Source of the DNA: Nonomuraea endophytica
GTDB taxonomy: Bacteria; Actinomycetota; Actinomycetes; Streptosporangiales; Streptosporangiaceae
DNA: 64,000 nt
Assembly: GCF_014203235.1 (NCBI RefSeq)
Contig: NZ_JACHIN010000002.1
Span: forward strand, 551,245-615,244
Reading direction: 5' to 3'
In this document: positions 1 through 8,212 of the stretch, in pieces
Layout of the letters: each line of letters begins with the position of its first letter
Numbering within the stretch: the stretch's first letter is position 1
Made by a program: the position numbers and the translations under genes
The notes under the pieces: model-generated
The model's input: the letters and a program-made list of their open reading frames with translations, nothing else
Database searches by the model: none
Told to the model about the DNA's origin: nothing

Positions 1-710
1 AGCTCGTCCACCCCCAGATCCTTGAAGTACAGGACCGGATCGTCCAGCAGCCACCTGGTCAGCCGGCGGCGTAACGCCTGGTTGCGCAGGTCGTCGGTGT
101 CGGCGTACGGCTCGGCGGTCAGCTCGGCCAGCCGTTCCTCGAAGGACTCGGCGGTGATCGTGGACGGCCCGCGCAGCCCGGTGAGCAGCCCGGCCAGCAC
201 CTTGCGCCGCACGTCGTAGAGGACGTCGCCGGTGTCGGCCAGGTACGCCTCCTCATCACCCGAGACCCGGTCGAGAACTCCCCAGCCGAGCAGCGTACGG
301 ACCACCGCCACCAGGTCCCCGCGCTCGGCCCTGCTGCCGAGCGTGAAGGCGTGCTCGGCGCCCGCGTCCAGCACCTCCTCGGCCAGCTTGCCCAGCGTGG
401 TCTGCGCGTCGGCCCGTTCGAGCACGGACAGGGCCAGGCAGAGCACCACGTAACGCCGCCGCCCGAACGGCTCCCCGGCCCGGCCGAGCGCGGGACGGGT
501 CGCGTCCAGCGTGTCCGGCACCGCCTTGAACAGCCGGGCGGACTCCGAGTCCACGACGAGCCGCCAGCCGGTCTCCCTGGTCAGCCAGTCGCGCAGCTCG
601 GCGGCGTGCCGCCGGACCAGCACGAGCTTGTCCGGGTCGCGCAGCAGCGGGCTCATCAGCAGGGCGCGCAGCGCCGCCTGGCACTGGGCCAGCTCCTCCT
701 CGGGGGTCAC
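1..710 (-). CDS. jetB: Wadjet-type JetB-like protein (DUF2398 / TIGR02678), C-terminus cut off by window edge
   Basis: Only the first 236 or so codons are present; the gene runs off the left edge. The GTG start at 710 overlaps the stop of the upstream gene in GTGA (707-710), so the two are translationally coupled. The protein starts MTPEEELAQCQAALRALLMS and carries the LLRDPD and PVLYFKDL stretches I associate with the TIGR02678/DUF2398 family. In Wadjet-type plasmid-defence operons this family is the JetB (MukE-like) partner of an SMC complex. The pairing with a DUF2397 gene is the strongest support. The ATPase (JetC) and nuclease (JetD) genes would lie beyond position 1, so completeness of the system cannot be judged here. 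Confidence 0.8.
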   Translation of the reverse strand, partial: MTPEEELAQCQAALRALLMSPLLRDPDKLVLVRRHAAELRDWLTRETGWRLVVDSESARLFKAVPDTLDATRPALGRAGEPFGRRRYVVLCLALSVLERADAQTTLGKLAEEVLDAGAEHAFTLGSRAERGDLVAVVRTLLGWGVLDRVSGDEEAYLADTGDVLYDVRRKVLAGLLTGLRGPSTITAESFEERLAELTAEPYADTDDLRNQALRRRLTRWLLDDPVLYFKDLGVDE

Positions 711-2209
711 GCGACCACCGTGATCTCGATCACGTGCTCGGGGCCGGTCAGCAACCCGTCCTCGGTCTCGATCGCGACCATCCCGCCGTCCGGCACCAGC
801 GTGAGCCGTACCTCCATCGAACCGTCGCCGGTCGTGGTCTTCACCTCCGTGTCGTGCGGCCCGCGGGCCGACAGCGCGTCCCCGAGCAGCCCCAGGAACA
901 GCCGGAAGGCCATCGGGTCCAGCACGCCCAGCCGCGACAGCAGCACGGGCCCGTCCGTGCGCAGCCGCTCGCGCGCCCGCGACGTCTGCGCCGCCTCCCG
1001 CTCCACCTGCTCCAGCAGAAACCGGCGGGCCTGTGAGCGGTCGGCCACCTTGTTGGGCCTGCCGCGCCGTTCATAGGATCCGGTACGGCGGAGCTGCGGC
1101 GAGATCCGGATCGGCGGCGCCTGCGCCCACGGGGTGGAGGCGGGCACCTCGGCGATCTCCTGCGGCGGGATCGTCAGATGCCGGGCCGGGGCCAGCCCGA
1201 ACGCCGCCCGCCACAGCCGGTGCATCGCGGCCTCGTCCGGCGCGTCCGCGAACCACTTGGCCAGCGTCCTGAAGTCGGCCGAGCGGTCCGATCGGCCGGA
1301 TCGCCGCTCGTTGAGCAGGCCGACGGTGTCGATGAGCTGCTTGATCGCGGTGACCGCCGACTGCCGCAGCAGCCTGGCCTGTGACGGGTGGCCGACGTCC
1401 CGCGAGACGAACCAGTCGCGCAGGCCACGCCACCTGTTCTCCCAGCCGGCCAGCACCTTGGCGTACTCGGCCGCGGCGTCGGCGCCGTCCGGCACCGCGT
1501 CGGCGGCCTCGCGCCGGGCGGCCGTCTCCAGCAGCGCGTGCTGGCCCAGTTCCTCCAGTTCGAGCAGCAGCCGGGCGATGCGGGCGCCGGAGTTGGCCAG
1601 CTCGGCGATGAAGCGGTTGATGTAGTCGATCAACCGCTCCTTGTAGGCGATGAAGCCGTCCACGTCGCCGTCGGCGAAGTCGATCGCGCGCCGCAGCGAG
1701 GCCATGAACGCCCGCGCGTTGTCGGCCAGCGACGCGAACCGCTCGGCCAGGGAGATCAGGATCAGGTGAACGCCCGCCGGATCGGGGTCGTCCTGCCTGC
1801 TCAGCGTGACCAGGGCCTGGAGCTGGTCGGCGATGTCGCCGAGCGCCACCGCCTGGAGCTGGCCCCGCCGGCCGATCGCCTCCTCGTAGAAGGCGATGGC
1901 CTGCTCGGCCGCCTGCCCGGCGGCGGTCAGCTGGAAGAGCAGCCGCTTGCGGTGGAAGTCCTCGACCGACGACACCCTGCCGGTGTCGGCGTCGGAGCGC
2001 AGGTTGCCCCAGTCCACGAGCCGCTTGAGCGCCTGGGCGAGCTGGTCGTCGCTGTCGCGCCGTAACTCCGCGGCGATCTCCTCCGGCCGCAGGTGGACCA
2101 CGAACCGCTCCTTGGCCCGCGCGAACGCCACCAGGATCTCCCGGTAGAACGCGGCGTTGGGCGCGCTCAGGTGAGCGAACGCCTGCGGTTGCTGAGGAGC
2201 GGGAGCCAT
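707..2209 (-). CDS. jetA: Wadjet-type JetA-like protein (DUF2397 / TIGR02677)
   Basis: 500-residue protein recognised as the TIGR02677/DUF2397 family. It begins with an N-terminal helical, winged-helix-like segment (FAHLSAPNAAFYREILVAFA, then RFVVHLRPEEIAAEL). A long helical middle contains FVSRDVGHPSQARLLRQSA, and a beta-rich tail ends in HVIEITVVA. In Wadjet operons this is the kleisin-like JetA subunit of a condensin-like complex that recognises and helps cleave circular plasmid DNA. It is the first gene of the operon, transcribed leftwards and coupled to the next gene by GTGA. The ATG at 2209 is chosen because the family starts near FAHL and no earlier in-frame start is better. The family call is firm; the defence role is inferred from it. 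Confidence 0.82.
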   Translation of the reverse strand: MAPAPQQPQAFAHLSAPNAAFYREILVAFARAKERFVVHLRPEEIAAELRRDSDDQLAQALKRLVDWGNLRSDADTGRVSSVEDFHRKRLLFQLTAAGQAAEQAIAFYEEAIGRRGQLQAVALGDIADQLQALVTLSRQDDPDPAGVHLILISLAERFASLADNARAFMASLRRAIDFADGDVDGFIAYKERLIDYINRFIAELANSGARIARLLLELEELGQHALLETAARREAADAVPDGADAAAEYAKVLAGWENRWRGLRDWFVSRDVGHPSQARLLRQSAVTAIKQLIDTVGLLNERRSGRSDRSADFRTLAKWFADAPDEAAMHRLWRAAFGLAPARHLTIPPQEIAEVPASTPWAQAPPIRISPQLRRTGSYERRGRPNKVADRSQARRFLLEQVEREAAQTSRARERLRTDGPVLLSRLGVLDPMAFRLFLGLLGDALSARGPHDTEVKTTTGDGSMEVRLTLVPDGGMVAIETEDGLLTGPEHVIEITVVA

Positions 2210-2309
2210 ATGTCTAGTGTGAACAATTCCGATCGGGTGTCACCCTGATTGACCCGCACCGTATCCATCATGCGATCAACCGCCCTCCGTGCTATGGACC
2301 GGCAGGGCG

Positions 2310-2333
2310 GAGCGCCGCCGGCGGACGGCGCTC
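2310..2333 (-). terminator. stem-loop after the NERD gene
   Basis: Perfect 8-bp arms GAGCGCCG/CGGCGCTC (2310-2317 and 2326-2333) enclose an 8-base loop just beyond the stop of the leftward NERD gene (2340). There is no T-run, as is usual for GC-rich actinobacterial terminators. It would also insulate the jet operon from read-through. Confidence 0.5.
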
Positions 2334-2339
2334 ACTCGC

Positions 2340-3104
2340 TCACATGCGGTGGAGTTCCCGGGCGGCGATACGGGCGAGGAGTTCCACCTGCGTGGTGCTC
2401 AGCGCCGCGGAGGAGCTCGCCCGGATCATGCGGGGCGCCAGATGCGGCTTGAGCAGGGTGAGACCTTCGGCCGTGAGCAGGCCGCCTCTCGGCATCATCC
2501 CGCAGTGCACCGCGATCATCGGGGTGATCGTGACCGGGATGCCGGTTTCCTTGGTGAGGAGCTCGGCGAACGCGTTGCCGGTCTCCACCAGGCCGTTGGC
2601 GACCTTGGTGCCGAACTTCTCGCCGAAGAACAGCCGGCCACCGTAAGAGGCGATCTCGGTGTCCGGGCTCCACGACTCGTTGTCGATGATCCAGACACCG
2701 CCGGGGCCGATGACCAGATGATCGATGGAGGCCTGACCGCGGATCGCGCGGCCGTCGAGCACGCGGTAACCCTGCTTGGTCAGCGCGCGGCGCAGCGTCT
2801 TTCCGGTGATCGCCTCACCGCGGCGGCGTCCTCGCCAGACCGCGGTGGCGCGGAACTGCGCCCAGTACCAGTACCAGTCGGCGCCTGCCACGATGCCGGC
2901 CAGGCCCAGCGCGTAGAGCGCGGGGAACGGCAGGTCGAAGCGGATCGCCAAGGCCAGGCCGGCCGCGAAGCCCACGGCGGCCTTGATCGCACGGTTGCGA
3001 CGGCGGTTCTTGGTGTCCTCCCTCCAGAACTTCTCGTAGTACCACTGGGGCGACGACCCCGTGAACTTCGGGTCCTGCTGCACATAGATCGAGCCACCAG
3101 GCAC
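2340..3104 (-). CDS. NERD-domain membrane protein
   Basis: 254 residues. After a charged N-terminal stretch there is a hydrophobic hairpin (about residues 41-75, AVGFAAGLALAIRF then LYALGLAGIVAGADWYWYW), which suggests membrane anchoring. The domain that follows reads GEAITGKTLRRAL, IDHLVIGPGGVWIIDNESW, which is the nuclease-related NERD fold (D-H-L-V plus G-x-W-x-I-D). Function is unknown; NERD domains are distant relatives of restriction-like nucleases. The GTG start at 3104 has a GGGGAG ribosome site 6 bases upstream. It lies upstream of the Wadjet genes on the same strand but is separated from them by a stem-loop, so operon membership is doubtful. Confidence 0.75.
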   Translation of the reverse strand: MPGGSIYVQQDPKFTGSSPQWYYEKFWREDTKNRRRNRAIKAAVGFAAGLALAIRFDLPFPALYALGLAGIVAGADWYWYWAQFRATAVWRGRRRGEAITGKTLRRALTKQGYRVLDGRAIRGQASIDHLVIGPGGVWIIDNESWSPDTEIASYGGRLFFGEKFGTKVANGLVETGNAFAELLTKETGIPVTITPMIAVHCGMMPRGGLLTAEGLTLLKPHLAPRMIRASSSAALSTTQVELLARIAARELHRM

Positions 3105-3244
3105 GGCAAACTCCCCGAGTTGCTAGGAAATACTTGGATCTGCCACGCCGGAGATCCCTCGCCACGTCACGTGATACCCAATATCAAACAAAGGCCACCC
3201 TAAGGTGAGGGAAATAGCACCGCGAATCACGCACGAGACGCTCA

Positions 3245-3263
3245 ACCGACCAGTCGGTATGCT
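3245..3263 (+). promoter_or_regulatory. TetR operator overlapping the -10 box of the TetR gene
   Basis: The 14-bp palindrome ACCGACCAGTCGGT (3245-3258) ends in the first T of a -10 box TATGCT (3258-3263). Seven bases later comes GTG 3271. The same half-sites in the same geometry lie in front of the acyl-CoA dehydrogenase operon (10560-10578). This points to autorepression by the TetR protein. Confidence 0.75.
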
Positions 3264-3270
3264 GGGGTTC

Positions 3271-3852
3271 GTGACGGGGAAGGATGAGCCGGTGCGCCGG
3301 CGGCTGCTCAGCGAGGCGACGAGGCTGTTCGCCGAGCGCGGGTTCGAGGGCACCTCGGTGCAGGAGATCGTGGCCGCCGCGGGGGTGACCAAGGGCGCCA
3401 TGTACCACTACTTCGACTCCAAGGACGACCTGCTGCATGAGATCTACGCGCGGGTGCTGCGGATGCAGATGGAACGGCTGACGCAGATCGCCGACGAACC
3501 CCGCCCGGTCAGGGAACGGCTGCGCGACGCCGCAGCGGACGTGGTCGAGACCAGTACCGCCAACCTCGACGATTCCAAGATCTTCTTCCGGTCGATGCAT
3601 CTGCTGGCCCCGGAGACGCAGAAGAGCGTGCGGGCCGAGCGCCGACGCTACCACGAGCGTTTCCGGGACCTCGTCACCGAGGGGCAGCGCGAAGGCGTCT
3701 TCCGCGAGGACATCCAGGCCGAGATCGTCGTCGACTTCTTCTTCGGCTCGGTGCACCACCTGGGCAGCTGGTACCACACCGACGGGCCGCTGTCCGGGGG
3801 CGAAGTGGGCCGCCAGTTCGCCGAACTCCTCCTGACCTCGCTCAAGCCGTGA
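3271..3852 (+). CDS. TetR-family regulator, probably of the acyl-CoA dehydrogenase operon
   Basis: 193 residues. The N-terminal TetR helix-turn-helix covers about residues 9-55 (RRRLLSEATRLFAERGFEG, then VTKGAMYHYFDSKDDLL). The C-terminal ligand domain resembles regulators of fatty-acid or steroid degradation (FFFGSVHHLGSWY). Longer in-frame starts exist at 3205 and 3259. GTG 3271 is preferred because the operator and TATGCT -10 box lie directly before it and the spacing implies a leaderless message; the HTH also starts just after it. The identical operator at 10565-10578 makes the three-gene acyl-CoA dehydrogenase operon the likely target, probably with an acyl-CoA as inducer (inference). 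Confidence 0.85.
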   Translation: MTGKDEPVRRRLLSEATRLFAERGFEGTSVQEIVAAAGVTKGAMYHYFDSKDDLLHEIYARVLRMQMERLTQIADEPRPVRERLRDAAADVVETSTANLDDSKIFFRSMHLLAPETQKSVRAERRRYHERFRDLVTEGQREGVFREDIQAEIVVDFFFGSVHHLGSWYHTDGPLSGGEVGRQFAELLLTSLKP

Positions 3853-3868
3853 CCCCCTACCCATGGAC

Positions 3869-3894
3869 AACCGCCGGATTTTGCGCATCATCTA
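3869..3894 (+). promoter_or_regulatory. ECF-like promoter AACC-N16-CATCTA of WD40 kinase 1
   Basis: AACC (3869-3872), 16 bases, CATCTA (3889-3894), then 7 bases to the GTG start at 3902. The same motif and both spacings recur before the other two WD40-kinase paralogues at 11214 and 29109. The -10 element resembles the CGTCTA class used by some ECF sigma factors. Confidence 0.6.
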
Positions 3895-3901
3895 AGTCTT
3901 T

Positions 3902-6900
3902 GTGAAGACGGATCCCGAACACCTCGGCGGCTACTGGATAGCCGGACGCCTCGGCAGCGGCGGCCAGGGTGTGGTCTACGAGGCCTACGACGACGCCGGC
4001 GAGCGGTACGCGCTCAAGGCACTGCACACCGCGCCGGACGAGCGTGAGGTCGAGGCGGCCCGGCGGGTCCGGTCCTTGTGCGTGTCTCGGGTGCTGGCCG
4101 CCGGGGTGGACGGGGGCACGCCGTACGTGGTGAGCGAGTTCGTGGCCGGGCCGAGTCTGCGGGTCAAGGTCGGCGAGTCCGGCCCGTACCAGGGCATCGA
4201 CCTGCACCGCCTGGCCACCGGCGCGGCGACCGCGCTCACCGCGATCCACGAGGCCGGGGTGGTGCACCGGGACCTCACCCCGGACAACGTCCTGCTCGGC
4301 CCCGACGGCCCCAAGGTGATCGACTTCGGCCTCCCTCCTTCGCCGGGCCGGTCCCCCGAGCCCGCACCCGCGGACCAGACGCCCGAGGACGACGTCCACG
4401 CGTGGGGTCGTCTCACGCTGTTCGCCGCCACCGGTGAGGAGACCGGCTCCGTGGCGGCGCTGGAGCCGCCGCTGCGTGACCTGGTGGCCCAGGCCCTCGA
4501 CGAGGACGCCAACCGGCGGCCGTCCGCCCGCGACCTGCTGCTGAAGCTGCTGGACAGCGCGGGCGACCCGCTGGCCGAGGGTGCCGAGACCGCCCGTGGC
4601 CTGCGCACCGACGCGCCCGAGCCGTCGCTGGGAGAGCTGGCGGAGCAGGTGTACACCGGGCTGAGCCGGGCGGAACAGGACGCCGCCCCCGCGGTCTTCC
4701 TCCACCTGACCGGCAAGACCACCGGCGGCCACGACATCACCCGCCCCGCCGCCGCCCTGGTCGTCCAGAGGTACACCGACGCCGGGCTCCTCCACAGGCC
4801 GGGTGAGGGGCGTGTGGTGCTGGCGCACTCGGCGTTGCTGGTGGCCTGGCCGAGGCTGCGGGAGTGGATGGAGGGCGGGCCGGTCGTTTCCCTGGCCGAG
4901 GCGGCCGATGCCTGGCAGCGGAGGGGGCGGCGGGCGGCGGATCTGCCGCAGGGTGAGCGGCTCGACACCGTGCTGGGCTGGGCCGCCGGTGGGCAGTTGG
5001 TGGCGCTGAGCCGTACCGAGAGAGAGTTCGTCGTGGCCGGGACCCGGCTGGCCGGGGTCAGGGCGCGGCGGCGGGGAGTTGTGGCGGGCGTGCTCGCGGC
5101 GCTGCTCGTCGTGGCGCTGGCCACCGCGGGGGTGGCCTTCTGGCAAGCCGGTACGGCGACGCAGGCGCTCGCCGAGACGACGGCCAAGGCGCTGGCCGGA
5201 ACGGCGGGGACGCTGCGGACCGGCGACCCGATCACCTCGCGGCTGCTGAGTGCGGCGGCCTGGCGGCTGGCGCCGGTCGCGGAGGCTCGCTCGGCGCTGA
5301 TGGCGGCGGCGACGGACCCCGTGCGGGACGTTTTCGCCGATCCGGACGCCGGCGCCGACTCCGTGTACGCCCTCGACCAGGCGGGGCGCTGGCTCGTGGC
5401 GGTGCGCGGGGGCACGGCGCGGGTGTGGGACCCGGTGTCCAAGACGCTGCTGATGGAGGTCAGGGGCGCGGGACGGTCGGCGCGGCTGGCGGCGCTGAAC
5501 CCGGCGGGCACCACCCTGGCCGTCGCCACGACCGGTGACGTGCGGGTGTTCGACACACGTTCCGGCATCCTGTTGCGGTCGTTGCCGGTGAAGGCGGCGC
5601 TGGCGCTGTCGTATCAGGGCGAGATTCTCTCCACGACCGACAAGTCGGGCTTGGGGGTGTTGTGGCGGGCTGACGGCGGGCAGGTGACGGCGCGGCCGAT
5701 GAGCATGCTGAGCACGGACGGGCGGCGGGTGCTGGCCACCTCGGTCGCCAGCGATGTGGTCGCGCCCAGGCCGCCGGAGATCCTGGAGGGCGGCGGCAAG
5801 CTCGACCTGCCCTGGCTGACCGCGCTCCGGGGCGCCGTCACGGCCGGGGCGCTCGGCCCCGACGGCACCACGGTCGTGCTGTCGGGCCCCTCGGGCACCC
5901 GCGTCCACGACCTGGCCAGCGGCCGGACGCTGGCCAGCACCGGTCCGGCCGCCTCGTCCCTGTCCTACTCCCCCGACGGCCGCCTGCTCGCCCAGGGCGG
6001 CCGGGAGGGCGTCGCCGTCTGGCAGACCGGAACCTGGCAACGCATGCTGAACATCCCCGACCGTGCCGCCTCCCCCACGAACGACTCCCCCGCCCGGGGC
6101 GACTCCCCTACGAGCGACTCCCCTACGCGAGGCGACTCCCCTGCGGGAGGCGACTCCCCTGCGGGAGGCGACTCCTCGCAGGGGCGTGACACCGAGGGCC
6201 TGGGGCGGGCGCTGGTGGTCGGGCCTTCCGGGGTGCGGTACGCCGGTCCGGGCGGCCGGGTGCGGACCTACACGGTCCCGGCCACCGCGCAACCACCCTT
6301 CGGGCCAGGCACCCGGGCCCTGAGCAGGGACGGCCGGATCCTGGCCGTGGCCGACGGGACCACGATCACGCTCTGGGACTCGGGCCGGCTCACCGCCACC
6401 CTGCCCAGCACCGCCACTCTGATGGCCTTCAGCTGGGACGGCAAGCGACTGGCCGTGGCCACCCCGGGTCAGCCCTCCGTGGACGTCTGGGACCTGGCCG
6501 AGAACAGCAGGATCAGCACGCTGAGCTCCTCCCCGGCCTCCGGCCTGGCCTACTCCCCCGACGGCAGAACGCTGGCGGTGGCCTCGAAGGACTGGGTCGA
6601 ACTCCACGCCGCCGGGCAGGTGCGCCGCGTGGCGGGGGTGACCGGGCCCGGACTGGTGTGGAGGCCCGACGGGCTGCTGCTGGTCGCGTACGACGACGAG
6701 CGTGTCCACACCGTGGACCCGCTGACCGCCGCGCCGTCGGTCCCCAACGCCAACGGCAAGGCCGCCGGTGTGGTCGCCTTCAGCGCCGACGGCAGGATGG
6801 CGGCGACCGGCAACACGCTCGGCCACATCACGCTCTGGGACACCGCCCTGCGCGCCCCGCTGGGCCCGCCGCTGGTGACCGGGAAGCGGGTGCGCGCGCT

Positions 6901-7183
6901 GATGTTCTCGCGGGACGGCGCCGTGCTGGCTGCCGCCGGGCAGGACGGGCTGACGCTCTGGGACGTGCGGACCGGCGCCAGGCTCGGCCAGCCGGTGGAG
7001 GTCGGCGAGCCCGTCCTGGCCCAGGGCTCCGACGTCCTGGCGATCGGCGCCGACGGACAAAGGCGGACGATCGCCGTGGACCCGGAACGGGCGCTGCGCG
7101 GCATCTGCGCCCAGGACGGCGAGCTGTCGCCGGCCGCCTGGGCGCGGTATCTGCCGGGCCTGTCACCCAGGAAGATCTGCTAG
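3902..7183 (+). CDS. Kinase-like / STAND-tail / WD40 transmembrane protein 1 (partly degenerate kinase)
   Basis: 1093 residues. A kinase-like domain (about 9-220) keeps the glycine loop GSGGQG, Lys39 (YALK) and DFG (141-143). The catalytic loop reads HRDLTPDN, with Thr for the usual Lys, and the activation segment is short with no GTxxYMAPE, so activity is doubtful. Residues about 245-385 match the C-terminal part of nSTAND1 proteins (ALLVAWPRLREW; AADAWQRRGRRAADL) without any P-loop NTPase core. One transmembrane helix (about 391-413) follows, then an extracytoplasmic WD40-type propeller with many SPDGR/LWD blades, ending in the family tail ICAQDGELSPAAWARYLPG. A Ser/Asp/Gly-rich repeat interrupts one blade. 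GTG 3902 is set by the promoter spacing. Substrate unknown. Confidence 0.88.
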   Translation: MKTDPEHLGGYWIAGRLGSGGQGVVYEAYDDAGERYALKALHTAPDEREVEAARRVRSLCVSRVLAAGVDGGTPYVVSEFVAGPSLRVKVGESGPYQGIDLHRLATGAATALTAIHEAGVVHRDLTPDNVLLGPDGPKVIDFGLPPSPGRSPEPAPADQTPEDDVHAWGRLTLFAATGEETGSVAALEPPLRDLVAQALDEDANRRPSARDLLLKLLDSAGDPLAEGAETARGLRTDAPEPSLGELAEQVYTGLSRAEQDAAPAVFLHLTGKTTGGHDITRPAAALVVQRYTDAGLLHRPGEGRVVLAHSALLVAWPRLREWMEGGPVVSLAEAADAWQRRGRRAADLPQGERLDTVLGWAAGGQLVALSRTEREFVVAGTRLAGVRARRRGVVAGVLAALLVVALATAGVAFWQAGTATQALAETTAKALAGTAGTLRTGDPITSRLLSAAAWRLAPVAEARSALMAAATDPVRDVFADPDAGADSVYALDQAGRWLVAVRGGTARVWDPVSKTLLMEVRGAGRSARLAALNPAGTTLAVATTGDVRVFDTRSGILLRSLPVKAALALSYQGEILSTTDKSGLGVLWRADGGQVTARPMSMLSTDGRRVLATSVASDVVAPRPPEILEGGGKLDLPWLTALRGAVTAGALGPDGTTVVLSGPSGTRVHDLASGRTLASTGPAASSLSYSPDGRLLAQGGREGVAVWQTGTWQRMLNIPDRAASPTNDSPARGDSPTSDSPTRGDSPAGGDSPAGGDSSQGRDTEGLGRALVVGPSGVRYAGPGGRVRTYTVPATAQPPFGPGTRALSRDGRILAVADGTTITLWDSGRLTATLPSTATLMAFSWDGKRLAVATPGQPSVDVWDLAENSRISTLSSSPASGLAYSPDGRTLAVASKDWVELHAAGQVRRVAGVTGPGLVWRPDGLLLVAYDDERVHTVDPLTAAPSVPNANGKAAGVVAFSADGRMAATGNTLGHITLWDTALRAPLGPPLVTGKRVRALMFSRDGAVLAAAGQDGLTLWDVRTGARLGQPVEVGEPVLAQGSDVLAIGADGQRRTIAVDPERALRGICAQDGELSPAAWARYLPGLSPRKIC
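6083..6187 (+). repeat. In-frame minisatellite, mostly 18-bp period, inside WD40 kinase 1
   Basis: Copies of GACTCC start at 6083, 6101, 6116, 6134, 6152 and 6170, so spacing is 18 bases except one 15-base unit. The reading frame is kept. It encodes a low-complexity linker of D-S-P-x-R/G-G units within a WD40 blade loop. Confidence 0.8.
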
Positions 7184-8212
7184 CTCCGCCAGCGCCGCGC
7201 GATGGTCGCCGGGCGTGCCGAGCGCGATCTCGGTGGCCTTCGCGCGCTTCAGGTAGAGGTGGATGGGGTGCTCCCAGGTCATCCCGATCCCGCCGTGCAA
7301 CTGCACCGCCTCCTCGGCCACGTGTACGGCCACGCCCGCGTTCCACGCCTGGGCCACCGCGACCGCCAGCGGAGAGGTGTCGGCGGCGGCGTTGCGCGCG
7401 GCGGCCCTGGCACGGACCACGTCCAGCCAGAGGTCGGCCAGCCGGTGCTTGATCGCCTGGAAGGAGCCGATCGGCCGGGCGAACTGGTGGCGTTCGCGGA
7501 CGTAGGCCAGCGTGGTCTCCAGGCACCACTCGGCCACCCCGAGCTGTTCCGAGGCGAGCAGCCCGGCCCCGAACCGCAGTACCTCGGCCACGTCGCACGA
7601 CCCGAGCCGCGCGGCGGCGGCCCCGGAGAAGGCGACGGTCGCGACGGGCCTGGTCAGGTCGAGTGAGGGGCGCGTGGTGATCTCCGCGTGCCCGGCCTCG
7701 ACCAGGTAGAGCGCGCCACCGGCCGGGACCAGCAGCACGTCGGCGGCCTCGGCGCCCGCCACGTCCGCCACAGTGCCGGTGAGGGTCGTGCCGGACGCCT
7801 CCACTGTGTCGGCGGCCCGGTGGTAGGGGGTCGCGGTGAAGGGGACGGCGAGCGCGGCTGTCGTGTCGCCGGAGGCCAGCCGGCCGAGCAGGTCGGCGGC
7901 CCCCGCGTCCAGCGCGGCCCTGGTGGCCAGGACCGAGCTGGTGAAGAACGGCACCGGCGCCGCTCCCCTGCCCAGCTCCTCCAGGACGACGGCCACCTCG
8001 CTGGCCGAGGCGCCGGCGCCGCCGTACGACTCGGGGATCAGCAGGCCCGCCACGCCGATCTCGCGCGAGAGCGTCTTCCACAGGTCGAGGTCGTACGGCG
8101 CGGGGGACTCCACGCGCTTCAGCACCGCCGAGGGCGGGCAGCGGTCGGCCAGCAGCGCGCGGACGGCGGCCCGCAGCTCCTCCTCGACCTCCGTGTACAG
8201 CAGAGTGGTCAC
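7163..8212 (-). CDS. Acyl-CoA dehydrogenase, small/partner subunit type
   Basis: 349 residues. The N-terminal helical domain includes GLLIPESYGGAGASASEVA, the middle beta domain is short, and the C-terminal four-helix domain holds YVRERHQFARPIGSFQAIKH and the family signature VQLHGGIGMTWEHPIHLYLKRA (as two adjacent parts). It should oxidise an acyl-CoA to the enoyl-CoA with FAD. The GTG start at 8212 overlaps the stop of the preceding gene (GTGA), so it is the last gene of a coupled three-gene operon. Pairs of one typical and one short dehydrogenase form heteromers in actinobacterial steroid side-chain degradation (FadE28/FadE29 style); that role here is inference. The 3' end overlaps the convergent kinase gene by 21 bases. 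Confidence 0.88.
   Translation of the reverse strand: MTTLLYTEVEEELRAAVRALLADRCPPSAVLKRVESPAPYDLDLWKTLSREIGVAGLLIPESYGGAGASASEVAVVLEELGRGAAPVPFFTSSVLATRAALDAGAADLLGRLASGDTTAALAVPFTATPYHRAADTVEASGTTLTGTVADVAGAEAADVLLVPAGGALYLVEAGHAEITTRPSLDLTRPVATVAFSGAAAARLGSCDVAEVLRFGAGLLASEQLGVAEWCLETTLAYVRERHQFARPIGSFQAIKHRLADLWLDVVRARAAARNAAADTSPLAVAVAQAWNAGVAVHVAEEAVQLHGGIGMTWEHPIHLYLKRAKATEIALGTPGDHRAALAELADLPG

Noticed and set aside
3857..7060. Long minus-strand open frame opposite WD40 kinase 1
   Set aside because: It is the antisense shadow of a GC-rich gene; the product is low-complexity Gly/Arg/His/Gln text with no domain, while the plus strand has clear kinase and WD40 motifs.
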